From an uncultured Saprospiraceae bacterium (lineage in GTDB: Bacteria; Bacteroidota; Bacteroidia; Chitinophagales; Saprospiraceae): DNA of 64,000 nucleotides. How positions within the stretch are numbered: position 1 is the stretch's first letter; each line of letters starts with the position of its first letter. The stretch covers positions 62,001 through 126,000 of the forward strand of contig CALEYL010000074.1 in NCBI GenBank assembly GCA_937926205.1, read 5' to 3'. This document shows positions 40,801 through 49,983 of the stretch, piece by piece. The position numbers and the translations under genes are program-made. Under the pieces are notes generated by a model that made no database searches, was not told the origin of the DNA, and was given only the letters and a program-made list of their open reading frames with translations.

Positions 40801-41231
40801 CCGTCCGGTTTTCTTTGCGCCAGACAAAACTGGATTTCGGTATTGGCTGCCACCGGTTGGAATAAGCCCGGAATCAGGGAAGCGTCTGAGTTCATCAGTG
40901 CAAAATCCTGGTTCAATTGTTCCAATTGCGCCATAACCAGGGCATCCGAAATGTTTTCATTTGTACCTAAAGCATCCCCATTGTGAACGATGTGAAATAC
41001 GACAGGAATGGTAATGACCACCCGGCCGCTGCCATCTTCTGCGTGCTGGTGCGTAAATTCCTGTGTATGGCGTTCGATGGCCTCCATTCTGTTCGCCAAA
41101 TCCGGGTCCTGAAGTAGTTGTTGTTCCAATACCTCCATGGTTGCACAATTGCGTTCCTGCGCAAACACGGGTATAAAAAGCATAGCCAGAAGAAGGGTGG
41201 CCAGCAGTTTGATGAATAGATGTTTTTTCAT
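37887..41231 (-). CDS. Secreted M43 (cytophagalysin-like) metalloprotease with six FN3 domains and T9SS type A tail
   Basis: A 1114-residue protein. After the signal peptide (residues 1-25) and a propeptide comes an M43 pappalysin-type domain with the zinc motif HEVGHWLNLRH (near 238-248) and a Met-turn in MTMNYMDYTFDACMYMF. Six FN3 domains of about 91 residues follow (about 348-885), each starting C-G-x-P and containing SATLNW, SYNVQWRPTGTTTW and YEFQVQAVC. Then come a PPC-like domain (DNFEPNDVRDPSLPFMAVNE ... TDVDWYHF) and a type A sorting domain (FAMFPNPAQTQLTLDV ... LAAGVYTVRLENG ... KLMIVRP). It should be secreted or surface-attached and digest proteins. FN3 domains 5 and 6 are nearly identical, indicating recent duplication. 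Confidence 0.9.
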   Translation of the reverse strand: MKKHLFIKLLATLLLAMLFIPVFAQERNCATMEVLEQQLLQDPDLANRMEAIERHTQEFTHQHAEDGSGRVVITIPVVFHIVHNGDALGTNENISDALVMAQLEQLNQDFALMNSDASLIPGLFQPVAANTEIQFCLAQRKPDGTATNGINRINGGQASWTTAQINSTLKPNTIWNRNQYLNIWSVVFGGSSSGLLGYAQFPGGNASTDGIVCLWSSFGSVAMPNPSGGNYAKGRTATHEVGHWLNLRHIWGDTTCGNDFVDDTPVHNASNGGCPTFPHLSTCTGNPIEMTMNYMDYTFDACMYMFTAGQKARMQAVLAIGGSRFSLTTSPGCIPVTSTCGPVSGLSSSAVTASSATVSWTAVSGATSYNVQWRPVGTSVWSSTSTSSTSANLSGLAAGTTYEFQVQPVCSSGPGSFSASATFTTSSQSCGTPTELNAISITANSAVLIWTGVSGATSYNVQWRVFGTTAWTGNSSTTNTSLLVTGLALGTQYEFQVQAVCGSSSGSFSVIYKFTTLASQSCGIPQGLFASNVGANFATLNWSAVSGATSYNARWRQLGTTTWNTVSTSATFVDINGLNSRTTYEFQVQAVCGGTLGDFSNSSLFATGSSNDVCGTPAGLNATAVTSSSAMLNWAIVNGSISYNVRWRAVGTTTWNTASTGSTSFNITGLTAGTNYEFQVQAVCSFGSGVFSASANFTTSSAQSCGTPGGLNATAVTASTATLNWAAVSGATSYNVQWRPTGTTTWSSGSTAGTSFGISSLTSGTPYEFQVQAVCGSTSGAFSASANFTTSSVQTCGTPGGLNATAVTTNSATLNWSAVSGATSYNVQWRPTGTTTWSSGTTAGTSLGISGLSPATPYEFQVQAVCSSGPGAFSASSNFTTASNPGGCSDNFEPNDVRDPSLPFMAVNEDLIAQISTATDVDWYHFANDNGEGNIRIDLTDLPADYNLGLYRGGFQLASSQNSGTTPELIIYNNGVIGSSMYAYVYGVNGAFSNSACYTLRISLSSSEWRTDGTTDGNVTTFEYPVTINGSGFAMFPNPAQTQLTLDVYQDIEQAVKVIVSDVTGKVVSLNTYALSADQSRIVMDVSTLAAGVYTVRLENGKTTGTQKLMIVRP
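38575..40215 (-). repeat. Tandem FN3-coding repeat of about 273 bp, six units
   Basis: Six consecutive units inside the M43 gene share long identical nucleotide runs such as the complement of CTGTACCTGGAATTCATATG. Units 5 and 6 (toward the 3' end of the gene) are the most similar, so unit number may vary between strains by unequal recombination. Confidence 0.8.
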
Positions 41232-41397
41232 TGCTAAAATATGGTGACGTTAATAAAAACATGGAAACTTGCCGTGCGAAATTAGTACATCATACCATCC
41301 GCATTTAGAAGGAGGGAGTTGTTTTGGTCTTTTGGCAGTTAGGTGACAAATTAAGCATGTCTGACTCCGTTTACACTGGTTCTCAGGAGCAAGTTTG

Positions 41398-41835
41398 CTA
41401 TTCTTCCGCCAGCGAATTCAGACCGGCATAATAAATAAGGCGCCATTCTTTGTCCGTTTTTGCGTAGCGGCGCAGCATGCCATACCTGCCGCTCTCGTGG
41501 GTTATCCGTTCTATGACGATGTTGTCGCCAAAAGGTTCCATCCTCACGCTAAACCCGGTACTTTTCGGATCGAACTTCCGGTGCATTTTCCAGTCTTCCC
41601 GCTGCCAGCGGAATTTACCTCCGGCTACATCAGAGCTATCCGCATTGTCGGGTATGCCTTCGAGGGGGAAGTGGATGTGTTCGATCTGAAACAGGCTATC
41701 ACTCAGGAATCGCTCATAAAAAGCATTAAAATCAGATGCGTCTACAGAATTTTGTTCCACCGTATTGTTCCTGCAGGACGTAACAATGAGGCAACATCCA
41801 AGCAGTCCAAGGCCAAAAAATAAACCATTTTTCAT
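41398..41835 (-). CDS. DUF4348 lipoprotein
   Basis: A 145-residue protein with a signal peptide II (FFGLGLLGCCLIVTSC, lipobox VTSC) and the DUF4348 pattern: FNAFYERFLSDSLFQIEHIH, FPLEGIP, WQREDWKMH and GRYGMLRRYAKTDKEWRLIY. It would be anchored in the outer or inner membrane. The function of the family is unknown. It is monocistronic between the M43 protease and the type B T9SS protein; the flanking 159 bp at 41836-41994 show no gene. Confidence 0.75.
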   Translation of the reverse strand: MKNGLFFGLGLLGCCLIVTSCRNNTVEQNSVDASDFNAFYERFLSDSLFQIEHIHFPLEGIPDNADSSDVAGGKFRWQREDWKMHRKFDPKSTGFSVRMEPFGDNIVIERITHESGRYGMLRRYAKTDKEWRLIYYAGLNSLAEE

Positions 41836-41994
41836 CTACAAATAACGATTGTCTCTACAGTAATGTATTTTTCCTTAAATGGTTACAGCATTTACCCATA
41901 AATCATTCAACCCTTCGACAGCCTAAGGAACGAAAGGACTAAAAATTAGTTACATCAGCAACAGATTTTTGTGTGTCTTTTACACTTTAAAAAT

Positions 41995-44271
41995 TCACCT
42001 TAAAATGGCTACATCTCCGGAGGTTTTTACAGACCTTGGTTTACCATCTTCAACGACCACATATTCCATTTGCCAGACATAAACCCCGGGTTGCAAAACT
42101 TTGTCTTTGAAACGGCCGTCCCAGCCAGCGCCAGGGTCATTCGTTTCATAGACCAAATCCCCCCAACGGTCAAAAATGCGCATGGTAAACTGTTCCAGCG
42201 CACAATCAGAAAGCGGCAAAAACTTGTCATTGAACCCGTCGTCATTGGGTGAAAATACGTTCGGAGCATACACCGTGCAGATCTCGCATGCTTCGATCCG
42301 AATCTGGTCGAATACCTGTTCACATTGATTGAAAACAGATACAAAGTAAACACCGGGCGTATCCACGATATAAGAAATCGTTTGGGAACCATCCTGCCAG
42401 GAGTAAGTGGCCGGGGTTCCGGCAGCGGCATTCAACACAATGCGCTTGCCGGGGCAAATCACCGTATCGTTGCCCAATTCCACAGCAAGCGCCGGAAGAA
42501 TTTCCACACTGACCTCATCCTGAAAAGTGTTACAGGCTGTCGTTACCGTCACGGCATAATCTCCGCTTTGCACAATGGTATAAGCCGGCTTGTCCGAATT
42601 GTCCTGCCAGCGGTAAGTCGCTCCGGGAATGCTAAGGTCGTATTCGAGTACTTCGCCCGGGCACAGCGTCGTATCCTGACCAAGATCAGCGAGGGTTTCC
42701 ACAATGAACAATACATTCATGGCGTCACTTTGGGTTTCGCAGAAAGTCGATACCGTAACACTGTAATTTCCATCCTCTAAAATGGCACGCTGGGGCCCAT
42801 TAAAGCCATCCTGCCAGAGGTAGGTCGCCGTGGGATGAGTGACATCAAGAAACAGCGTATCGCCATCACAAAGTACCGTTTGATCCGGCCAGTCTAATTG
42901 AATCGGCGCGATGTAATCCACCACAATTTCATCGGTTGTGGTTCCGCAAATATTGGTAACCTCCGCCCGGTAAGTTCCGGGTTGAGCCGCGCCCACAAAA
43001 AAAGTAGCTGCAGCAGAGTTGTCCTGCCAGCGGTAGCTAGAGAAAGGATTGGAGGCATCCAGCAGCAAGGTTTCACCTGCACAAAGCAGGGTATCGGCGC
43101 CAAGGTCTACCTGTGGAACATCATTCAACGCAATGACTTCTACGCTGTCTGTTCCGCTGCCGCAGGCATTGCTGAAATTGACCCTGTAAATACCTTCTGT
43201 ACTTACCGTCAGGGTTGGCGCCGTGCTGCCGTCCTGCCATTCGAAAGCCGTGGCGTCGGGAAAACTGGCGTCCAGCACGATCGAATTGCCGGCACACAGC
43301 AAACTCGTATCACTGATAACGTCCAGCGTTATTGGAACAGGTTGCGTTGTAAAAGGGAATACAGCCGGCCCGGCCGGATTGTTGCACAAGTCCAGCAAGT
43401 CGGGTAAGTTGTTATCCGTTATTTCAAAAGTATAATTGCCCGCAGTAGCGATTGGCGGATTTACCGTAAAGGTATAATTGCGGTCATAGGTACCTCCGGC
43501 ATTGCAGTTAAGGGAAAAAGGCGTCAGGGTATACGGGCCTCCGGGACCATTCAGGCGCACACTGCCGGGCAGAAAAGAATTGCATCGGATGTATTCGCTG
43601 AACTCAACGGCAATGAGGTTGTCGCCACAAAACTGAGGTGGTGTAAATTCACTGATTTCAGGCGCTGCCTGGTCAAATATCCCAAGTCCGGTTGACAAAC
43701 CAAAGTCAATCTGGTAGCCAAAAGGCGATCCGGTGTAGTTGGAGACCATCAATACATAAGTATGCCCGGCCTGCATGGGAATGCGGTCGTTGAACGGCGA
43801 ATTGCCGAAATCCTGGTTTGGTGGGGAGAAGCTACACCCGGCGCCCTGCTCGTCCCAGATGCTGCCGCCGGTTGCGCCGGTCTGGCCGTTGCAATTACCG
43901 CCTCCTGCCGCATTGCAACTTACCTGAAGGGCCGGGTTGGTCCGGATTTCGGCACAAGTAGCATTTGTGATGTCAAAAACAGCCCAGTCGTAGTCGTCGT
44001 TGATGTTGTTCGGGGTAAGAACAAATCCCAACTCCCCATTCTCGCTTACGGTAAATACATACCAGATGGAATTGTCTTCCCCTGCCGTACAACTGATGTT
44101 GACATTGATCTCATTGTTGTAATTGCCGTCACCAACGGGAGAAGTGTTTTCCACATAAACAGGCTGGCAAACCGGAATTGCGCCTAAGCAGTCTTGTACA
44201 GTAGGTGTCTGTGCTTTTGCAGCCACATGGAATAAAAATAAGAGGGATGCCAATTGAAAAAATTTATTCAT
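41995..44271 (-). CDS. Large secreted adhesin-like protein with T9SS type B (CHU_C) domain
   Basis: A 758-residue protein with a signal peptide ending VAAKAQ. Residues about 20-200 hold a beta-rich domain (IWYVFTVSENGELGFVLTPN ... YDWAVFDITN). A Big/Ig-like domain follows, then about five to six Ig-like modules of 75-80 residues with the pattern LGADTLLCAGETLLLDAS, YRWQDNSAAATF and GTYRAEVTNIC. The C-terminal 90 residues are the gliding-motility-associated type B sorting domain (YAPNVFSPNDDGFNDKFLPL ... FDRWGDLVYET ... GWDGRFKDKVLQPGVYVW). It is probably a surface adhesin. A type B tail next to a type A tail protein shows both signals are used in this organism. Confidence 0.85.
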   Translation of the reverse strand: MNKFFQLASLLFLFHVAAKAQTPTVQDCLGAIPVCQPVYVENTSPVGDGNYNNEINVNISCTAGEDNSIWYVFTVSENGELGFVLTPNNINDDYDWAVFDITNATCAEIRTNPALQVSCNAAGGGNCNGQTGATGGSIWDEQGAGCSFSPPNQDFGNSPFNDRIPMQAGHTYVLMVSNYTGSPFGYQIDFGLSTGLGIFDQAAPEISEFTPPQFCGDNLIAVEFSEYIRCNSFLPGSVRLNGPGGPYTLTPFSLNCNAGGTYDRNYTFTVNPPIATAGNYTFEITDNNLPDLLDLCNNPAGPAVFPFTTQPVPITLDVISDTSLLCAGNSIVLDASFPDATAFEWQDGSTAPTLTVSTEGIYRVNFSNACGSGTDSVEVIALNDVPQVDLGADTLLCAGETLLLDASNPFSSYRWQDNSAAATFFVGAAQPGTYRAEVTNICGTTTDEIVVDYIAPIQLDWPDQTVLCDGDTLFLDVTHPTATYLWQDGFNGPQRAILEDGNYSVTVSTFCETQSDAMNVLFIVETLADLGQDTTLCPGEVLEYDLSIPGATYRWQDNSDKPAYTIVQSGDYAVTVTTACNTFQDEVSVEILPALAVELGNDTVICPGKRIVLNAAAGTPATYSWQDGSQTISYIVDTPGVYFVSVFNQCEQVFDQIRIEACEICTVYAPNVFSPNDDGFNDKFLPLSDCALEQFTMRIFDRWGDLVYETNDPGAGWDGRFKDKVLQPGVYVWQMEYVVVEDGKPRSVKTSGDVAILR

Positions 44272-44540
44272 ATCACCTTGGTTTTATTAAAAACAGACGC
44301 CTCCTGCCGGACCGTTGGACAGCATCAGATGCGAATTTATTTTTTCATGGGAAACTATTTGCAGCAGCATCCGGGTTTATTGCGAACTTTCCGCCCTGAA
44401 TACCACATCGAAAGGTTATGTAAAAGAACAAAATCCTGAGCATATGCTCAAGGTTAGAGGTTTACTTTTAGTTAAAACGTTGCGCTTTTGCTGTCGTATT
44501 TCAAAATAACATTCACCCGAACATTTTAGCCCGGCTACAC

Positions 44541-45926
44541 ATGCAAAAAATATACAATATTTTTATTGAAGCCTTAGACGGCAAAGAAAAAAGTTTTACG
44601 ACCGGCAGCATCAACCGGGCCATCGTTTTATTGTCCATTCCCATGATTCTGGAAATGGCGATGGAATCACTTTTTGCCGTCGTTGACGCTTTTTTTGTAG
44701 CCCGAATCAGCGTTCAGGCAGTCGCGGCGGTAGGACTTACCGAGTCTGTCATTACGCTCATTTACTCCCTCGCCATTGGGCTCAGCACTGCGGCGGCAGC
44801 GATGGTATCCCGGCGAATTGGTGAAGGCAAGCCCGGAAAAGCAGCCACTGCAGCCATGCAATCCATATACATTGCAACTGCGATTTCTGTCGTCATCGGC
44901 ATCTTCGGACTCATTTATGCAGAAACTGTTTTACGCTGGCTTGGCGGCAACGACGACCTCATTCGCAATTGTGTCGGCTATACCCGGATTGCGTTCGGCA
45001 GCAACATCGCCATCATGCTCCTGTTTTTGCTGAACGGCGTTTTTCGGGGCGCAGGGGATGCAGCCATCGCCATGCGCTCTTTGTGGCTGGCCAACGGCAT
45101 CAACATCGTACTGGATCCGATTCTGATTTTTGGCTTTGGCCCCATCCCTGCCTTTGGGATAGAGGGTGCGGCGGTTGCAACAGCCATCGGGCGTGGCAGC
45201 GGGGTGCTTTACCAGCTTTACATCCTGTGGAAAGGGCACAGCGTCATCCACCTCACCAGGGCGCACTGGAAATTCCATTGGAAAACCACAAAAAAACTCC
45301 TGGAAGTTGCCTCCACCGGCGCCCTCCAATTTCTCATTGCTTCGGCGAGCTGGATATTCCTGATGCGCATCATCGCCCGCTTTGGCGACGATGCCGTTGC
45401 CGGCTACACCTTCTCCATCCGCCTGCTGGTCTTTACCATCCTGCCTTCCTGGGGCATCTCCAATGCTGCTGCTACGCTCGTAGGTCAAAACCTTGGCGCC
45501 GGGCAACCCGATCGCGCTGAAATTTCGGTTTGGCGTTCTGCCTTTTACAACATGCTCTTTCTCGCAACGGTATCCATTTTATACTTTTTTTGCGCCGAGT
45601 ACCTGATTCTCATTTTTGACGATACCCCGGCAGTGGTAGAGGCAGGCGTGCTCAGTTTGCGCATCATCTGCGCGGGTTATATCTTTTTTGCCTACGGCAT
45701 GGTCATCAGCCAGTCGCTGAACGGTGCAGGCGACACACGCACCCCAACGGTCATCAACCTGATCTGTTTTTGGGCTTTGGAAATTCCGCTGGGTTACCTG
45801 CTGGCCGTTACCCTGGGATGGGGGCTCGCCGGAGTGTGCTGGGCCATTGCGATCAGCGAAACCATGGCCGCCATTCTTTGCATTTTGGTTTTCAGGCGGG
45901 GAAAGTGGAAGACGGTGGAGATTTGA
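44541..45926 (+). CDS. MATE-family efflux transporter
   Basis: A 461-residue inner membrane protein with 12 predicted helices in two homologous bundles. Typical elements: the N-terminal LSIPMILEMAMESLFAVVDA followed by FFVARISVQAVAAVG, VSRRIGEGKPGKAA, NGVFRGAGDAAIAMRSLWLA, IEGAAVATAIGRG, and in the second half LVGQNLGAGQPDRAE and SQSLNGAGDTRTPTVINL. MATE proteins export cationic or toxic organic compounds in exchange for Na+ or H+; substrate and ion cannot be told here. It is monocistronic. The upstream gap 44272-44540 shows no gene. Confidence 0.9.
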   Translation: MQKIYNIFIEALDGKEKSFTTGSINRAIVLLSIPMILEMAMESLFAVVDAFFVARISVQAVAAVGLTESVITLIYSLAIGLSTAAAAMVSRRIGEGKPGKAATAAMQSIYIATAISVVIGIFGLIYAETVLRWLGGNDDLIRNCVGYTRIAFGSNIAIMLLFLLNGVFRGAGDAAIAMRSLWLANGINIVLDPILIFGFGPIPAFGIEGAAVATAIGRGSGVLYQLYILWKGHSVIHLTRAHWKFHWKTTKKLLEVASTGALQFLIASASWIFLMRIIARFGDDAVAGYTFSIRLLVFTILPSWGISNAAATLVGQNLGAGQPDRAEISVWRSAFYNMLFLATVSILYFFCAEYLILIFDDTPAVVEAGVLSLRIICAGYIFFAYGMVISQSLNGAGDTRTPTVINLICFWALEIPLGYLLAVTLGWGLAGVCWAIAISETMAAILCILVFRRGKWKTVEI

Positions 45927-46140
45927 GGGAGATTGAAAGGAACAAATGTCAATTTTTCATAACACCGTTGTCCCGTATGCTGAAAAAAGCTTAGACAGAT
46001 GCCAATTTAAAAAAAACGACTATTTTTGTCTACCATCGAATTTGCGGGCATTCCCATAACCAGTTGCCATTACCGTCAATTTATGCCCCTTTGATTCGTG
46101 CTTAAACAAAACACCAAATCTTTAACTAAATGATTATCTT

Positions 46141-49100
46141 ATGAAGCGATCTCTCTTCATGATGCTCCTCTCTTTCCTTTCCTTTGAAATTCAGGCAGGA
46201 CTCCCCAATGAAGTATGGCAAGCACTGGAAAAACAAGACCGAAAATTAGCGCGTACATTACTGGAAACTGCATTAAAAAATGATGAAACGAAAGTAGATG
46301 CCGCCATGACCCTGGCATTGCTCAATACGCTGGAAGCAAAAAAGGGCAATATGGATCTTATGAAAATGGCATTGCCCGAAATGGAAGACCCTTCGCCATA
46401 TCTTTTTTCCTTATGGTTCGATGATGCGGTTACAGGGAGCTACGGCAAGATGGACTACAAACGGCTACCGTTTCTGGAACAGTTGCTCCTTAACAACAAA
46501 ATAAACGAAAGCATCAAAGCAAGTGCGAGGTACATCATCGGATTACATCAGGCGCTTTCAAATGATAATAAAAGTGCCTATAAGACCTGGGCGGTTACGC
46601 ACGCTTTGGAAGACTGGCAGTTTGTAGGCTCATTTGACAATACCTCAGGCAGTGGGTTCAATAAAAAACACCCTCCTATTGACGAGCCACAGCCCCAATC
46701 TTCTTTTAAGTCGGCCACCAATTCCGACATCTTCTGGTTTACACCAGCCTACCCTACCATGGAACCATGGATTTCTACAAAGAATTATGTAACAGACCGC
46801 CAGGGAGTCGTCTTTGCTCAAACCTTCGTCACCTGTACGGAAGACCAGACCGTCATCCTGGCAATGGGTATCAGCGGCGAATTCAAAATTTGGCTCAATG
46901 ACATGCTCGTACTCGAACAAGAAGAAGAACATACAACGGATCTTGATATTTATAAAAGGCCGGTTCGCCTGAAAAAAGGAGTAAACCGAATCCTGTTGCA
47001 ACTTGGGTTTACCAACAAAACCAGTTATCCGAACTTCCTTGTCCGACTGCTTGATAAAAACATGAAGCCAGTTCAGGGACTTACCTCCTCCAGTACATAC
47101 CAGGCCTACAATAAGGCTTCGGAAGCCGATTTTAGCGACCCCATACCGCATTTCGCAGAAGTGTTTTTTGAAAAAAAAATAGCGGAGCAACCAGAAAACA
47201 TACTCAACTACCTGATGTTGGCCAAAGTGCATTACCGCAATGGGCGGAACAACAAGGCCATTGACGTACTGCACCGTACAAAAAATTTGTCGCCAAATAA
47301 CATCCTCGTACAGCAAGCCCTGGCTGAAAATTATGCTCAAATTGGCAACCGTACAGAAATTCTGAAGCAGATAGAACACATCAGGGCATTGGATGCTTCA
47401 TTGCCTCTAATTGTAGTTTACGATCTGGAGCAACATTTTGACAATGAAAATTATGATGAGGCTGCCAAACTTCTGGAGCAATTTAAGCCGATGGTTGGGG
47501 GCGACTCGGAAGAATATTTAAACTATCTGATCCAGTTGTACGCCAAAAAAAATGATTACCAGGCACTGCTGGAAACCATGGACAAAGCGTACCATAAATA
47601 CCCGGAAAATTCGCAATACACAATTTATAAATACCGTATTGCGAAGAACTCCAGCCAACAAGCATTGAAGCCTGCTTCTATTCTGGAAGGATACCTCAGG
47701 AAGAACTTTGACTCCGGTATCAGTTGGATGCTCATTTCTGAGTACCGCCAACTTGGCAATAAGAGCAAAGTCGAAAGCCTGTTGCAAAAACAACTGGAAA
47801 TGAACCCCGATGAGCTTAGCTTCATGAGTTCATTGGCCGGTCATTATTTTCAGCTGGAAAATTATAAAGCGGCCCTTGAGTATACGGAAATGAAGTTGAA
47901 AAATGCGCCGTTCAACGCCGAATCATGGCTGGAAAAAGGCTATATTATGGAGGCGATGAAACGCAAACAGGAGGCCACTTCCAATTTTGAAAAAGCCATC
48001 CATTACGACCCAAACCTGTTTGATGCCAGAGAAAAATTACGGGAGTTGCAAGGCAAGCAGCCTTTGCTTTCCTATTTCAAAAAAGACGATGCTTACAGCG
48101 TTATTCAAAAACAATTGCAGTCGCCCATTGGATCCGATGACAATTATGAATACATTTTCGAAGAGCACAATTTTGCCGCTTTTGCTGAAGGAGCTTCCGT
48201 GTCGTACAGCCTGCTGTCCATTCGGATATTGAATGAATCGGGTTTAGAGCACTGGAAAGAAACCAGCATCAGCTTTAATGATCTGCGCCAGCATCTGGTG
48301 ATCGAAAAAGCTGAAACCGTCAAAAAAAATGGCCAGAAAATAGCAGCTGAACAAAACGGGAATCAAATAGTCTTCCCCTCCCTGGAAGTGGGCGACGCCA
48401 TTTTTGTTATTTATAAATTAGAAAATTACACCAGTGGAAAGTTGAGCAAAGAATTTTGGGATTCCCAGATTTTTAATGGCTACGTTCCGGTGAAAGAGGT
48501 TATTTATCGCTTGCTGGTCCCGGTCGGTTCTGAATATAAAATAGATAGCCGCAATATTGATACCCAACCCATAGAAACCGACCTGGGTGATTTTACGATG
48601 AAAACGTGGAAATTTGAAAACCTTTCCAAAAGCAAAGACGAATTGTATATGCCGCCATTGGATGAAGTGGGTATGTCTTTGCAACTGACTTCAGTAGACT
48701 CCTGGCGCACCATAGCCGATTGGTACCATGATATTGCCCTTCCCCTCGGACGTGAAGACTTCAATGTCAATCACGTTTATGATGAAATTTTCAAGGAAAA
48801 AAGCTTTGAAACCGAATTTGATAAAGCCCGCGCCATTTATGACTATATCTGTCAAAACATACGGTACAGCTCCGTATCGTTTCGTCAGAGTAATTTTGTA
48901 CCCCAAAGGCCCATGACCACCATCAGCACCCAATTGGGCGATTGCAAAGACCTGTCCCTACTGTACCATACCCTGGCAAAAAAAGCGGGCATCAACACCC
49001 ACCTTGTATTGGTGAATACGAGGGACAACGGCGAGAACGCCTTGCGGACCCCCGGTCTGGATTTCAACCACTGCATCATAAAAATAGACCTGAAGGACCG

Positions 49101-49893
49101 GGCCCTGTTTCAGGAACTGACTGCTGAAAAACTTCCGTTTGGGGCAATACCCAATACCATTGCCGACGCTCAGGCGCTTGTTATCCCCAGCTCGAAAGAC
49201 GATGCGGAAGGGTCGGAGTTGATCCGAATCCCCTTCAAGCCGGTATACCCTTCGCACCTGATCCGGAAAACAGAAATAAACATTAACGGCAAAGACCTTC
49301 AGGGAAAAACTTCTCTAAAAATTACCGGTAGCTCAGCAGCAGATTATCGTTATTATTTCTCCGGTTTGACAAAAGAACGCACGGAAGAAGAAATGAAAAA
49401 CCTGTTGAATCGCCCCTTCAAAAGCCAGGTCCAATTGGATACATATCGCTTTGAAAATTTAGAGGGCCGGGATCCGGAATTTACCTACTATGCTGATTTT
49501 CATATAGAAAACGAGTTATTAGCCATAGGCGGAATGAAAGCTGCAAAGTTGCCTTATTTTGAGACGATCTTTTCACTCAACGATTTTCCCAGTGAGGAAC
49601 GGGTTTACCCACTACTGTACTGGGTTTATGAACCAGCGGATTTTTATGAAACGGAAACCATTTACCACTTGCCTGAAAACAGTGAAATTATGGAACTTCC
49701 CGAAAATGTAGACATCAATGATCGTTATATTCAATACTCGATGCAATCGGAAAAATTGCCCGGTAATGTTGTAAAGGTAGTCCGAAAGGTTGCGACTAAA
49801 AAGCATACAATTCCGGCGGAGCAATACAGAGCGTTCATGGAAACCGTAAAAAAAATTGTTGAAGCAGAGGATAAATATGTGGTGTTCCGATAA
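46141..49893 (+). CDS. Exported TPR - DUF3857 - transglutaminase-like protein
   Basis: A 1250-residue protein with a signal peptide (residues 1-19). Residues about 340-640 contain TPR motifs (NYLMLAKVHYRNGRNNKAID; ENYAQIGNRTEILKQ; AESWLEKGYIMEAMKRKQEA). A DUF3857 region follows (about 690-880), then a transglutaminase-like domain with Cys935 in QLGDCKDLSLLYH, His977 in LDFNHCIIKIDL and Asp983, so the catalytic triad looks intact. The C-terminal part (RPFKSQVQLDTYRFENLEGR ... EQYRAFMETVKKIVEAED) matches the tail usual for DUF3857 proteins. The family is common and periplasmic in Bacteroidota; whether it is a protease or a cross-linker is unknown. Confidence 0.85.
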   Translation: MKRSLFMMLLSFLSFEIQAGLPNEVWQALEKQDRKLARTLLETALKNDETKVDAAMTLALLNTLEAKKGNMDLMKMALPEMEDPSPYLFSLWFDDAVTGSYGKMDYKRLPFLEQLLLNNKINESIKASARYIIGLHQALSNDNKSAYKTWAVTHALEDWQFVGSFDNTSGSGFNKKHPPIDEPQPQSSFKSATNSDIFWFTPAYPTMEPWISTKNYVTDRQGVVFAQTFVTCTEDQTVILAMGISGEFKIWLNDMLVLEQEEEHTTDLDIYKRPVRLKKGVNRILLQLGFTNKTSYPNFLVRLLDKNMKPVQGLTSSSTYQAYNKASEADFSDPIPHFAEVFFEKKIAEQPENILNYLMLAKVHYRNGRNNKAIDVLHRTKNLSPNNILVQQALAENYAQIGNRTEILKQIEHIRALDASLPLIVVYDLEQHFDNENYDEAAKLLEQFKPMVGGDSEEYLNYLIQLYAKKNDYQALLETMDKAYHKYPENSQYTIYKYRIAKNSSQQALKPASILEGYLRKNFDSGISWMLISEYRQLGNKSKVESLLQKQLEMNPDELSFMSSLAGHYFQLENYKAALEYTEMKLKNAPFNAESWLEKGYIMEAMKRKQEATSNFEKAIHYDPNLFDAREKLRELQGKQPLLSYFKKDDAYSVIQKQLQSPIGSDDNYEYIFEEHNFAAFAEGASVSYSLLSIRILNESGLEHWKETSISFNDLRQHLVIEKAETVKKNGQKIAAEQNGNQIVFPSLEVGDAIFVIYKLENYTSGKLSKEFWDSQIFNGYVPVKEVIYRLLVPVGSEYKIDSRNIDTQPIETDLGDFTMKTWKFENLSKSKDELYMPPLDEVGMSLQLTSVDSWRTIADWYHDIALPLGREDFNVNHVYDEIFKEKSFETEFDKARAIYDYICQNIRYSSVSFRQSNFVPQRPMTTISTQLGDCKDLSLLYHTLAKKAGINTHLVLVNTRDNGENALRTPGLDFNHCIIKIDLKDRALFQELTAEKLPFGAIPNTIADAQALVIPSSKDDAEGSELIRIPFKPVYPSHLIRKTEININGKDLQGKTSLKITGSSAADYRYYFSGLTKERTEEEMKNLLNRPFKSQVQLDTYRFENLEGRDPEFTYYADFHIENELLAIGGMKAAKLPYFETIFSLNDFPSEERVYPLLYWVYEPADFYETETIYHLPENSEIMELPENVDINDRYIQYSMQSEKLPGNVVKVVRKVATKKHTIPAEQYRAFMETVKKIVEAEDKYVVFR

Positions 49894-49983
49894 GTGGACA
49901 ATGCTCAGTAAAGCGTAAATTTGGTAAACTTTGCTCTAATTTAGAGTTTATTGTCCCCTGCAAGCTCTAAAAAAACGCCTTTT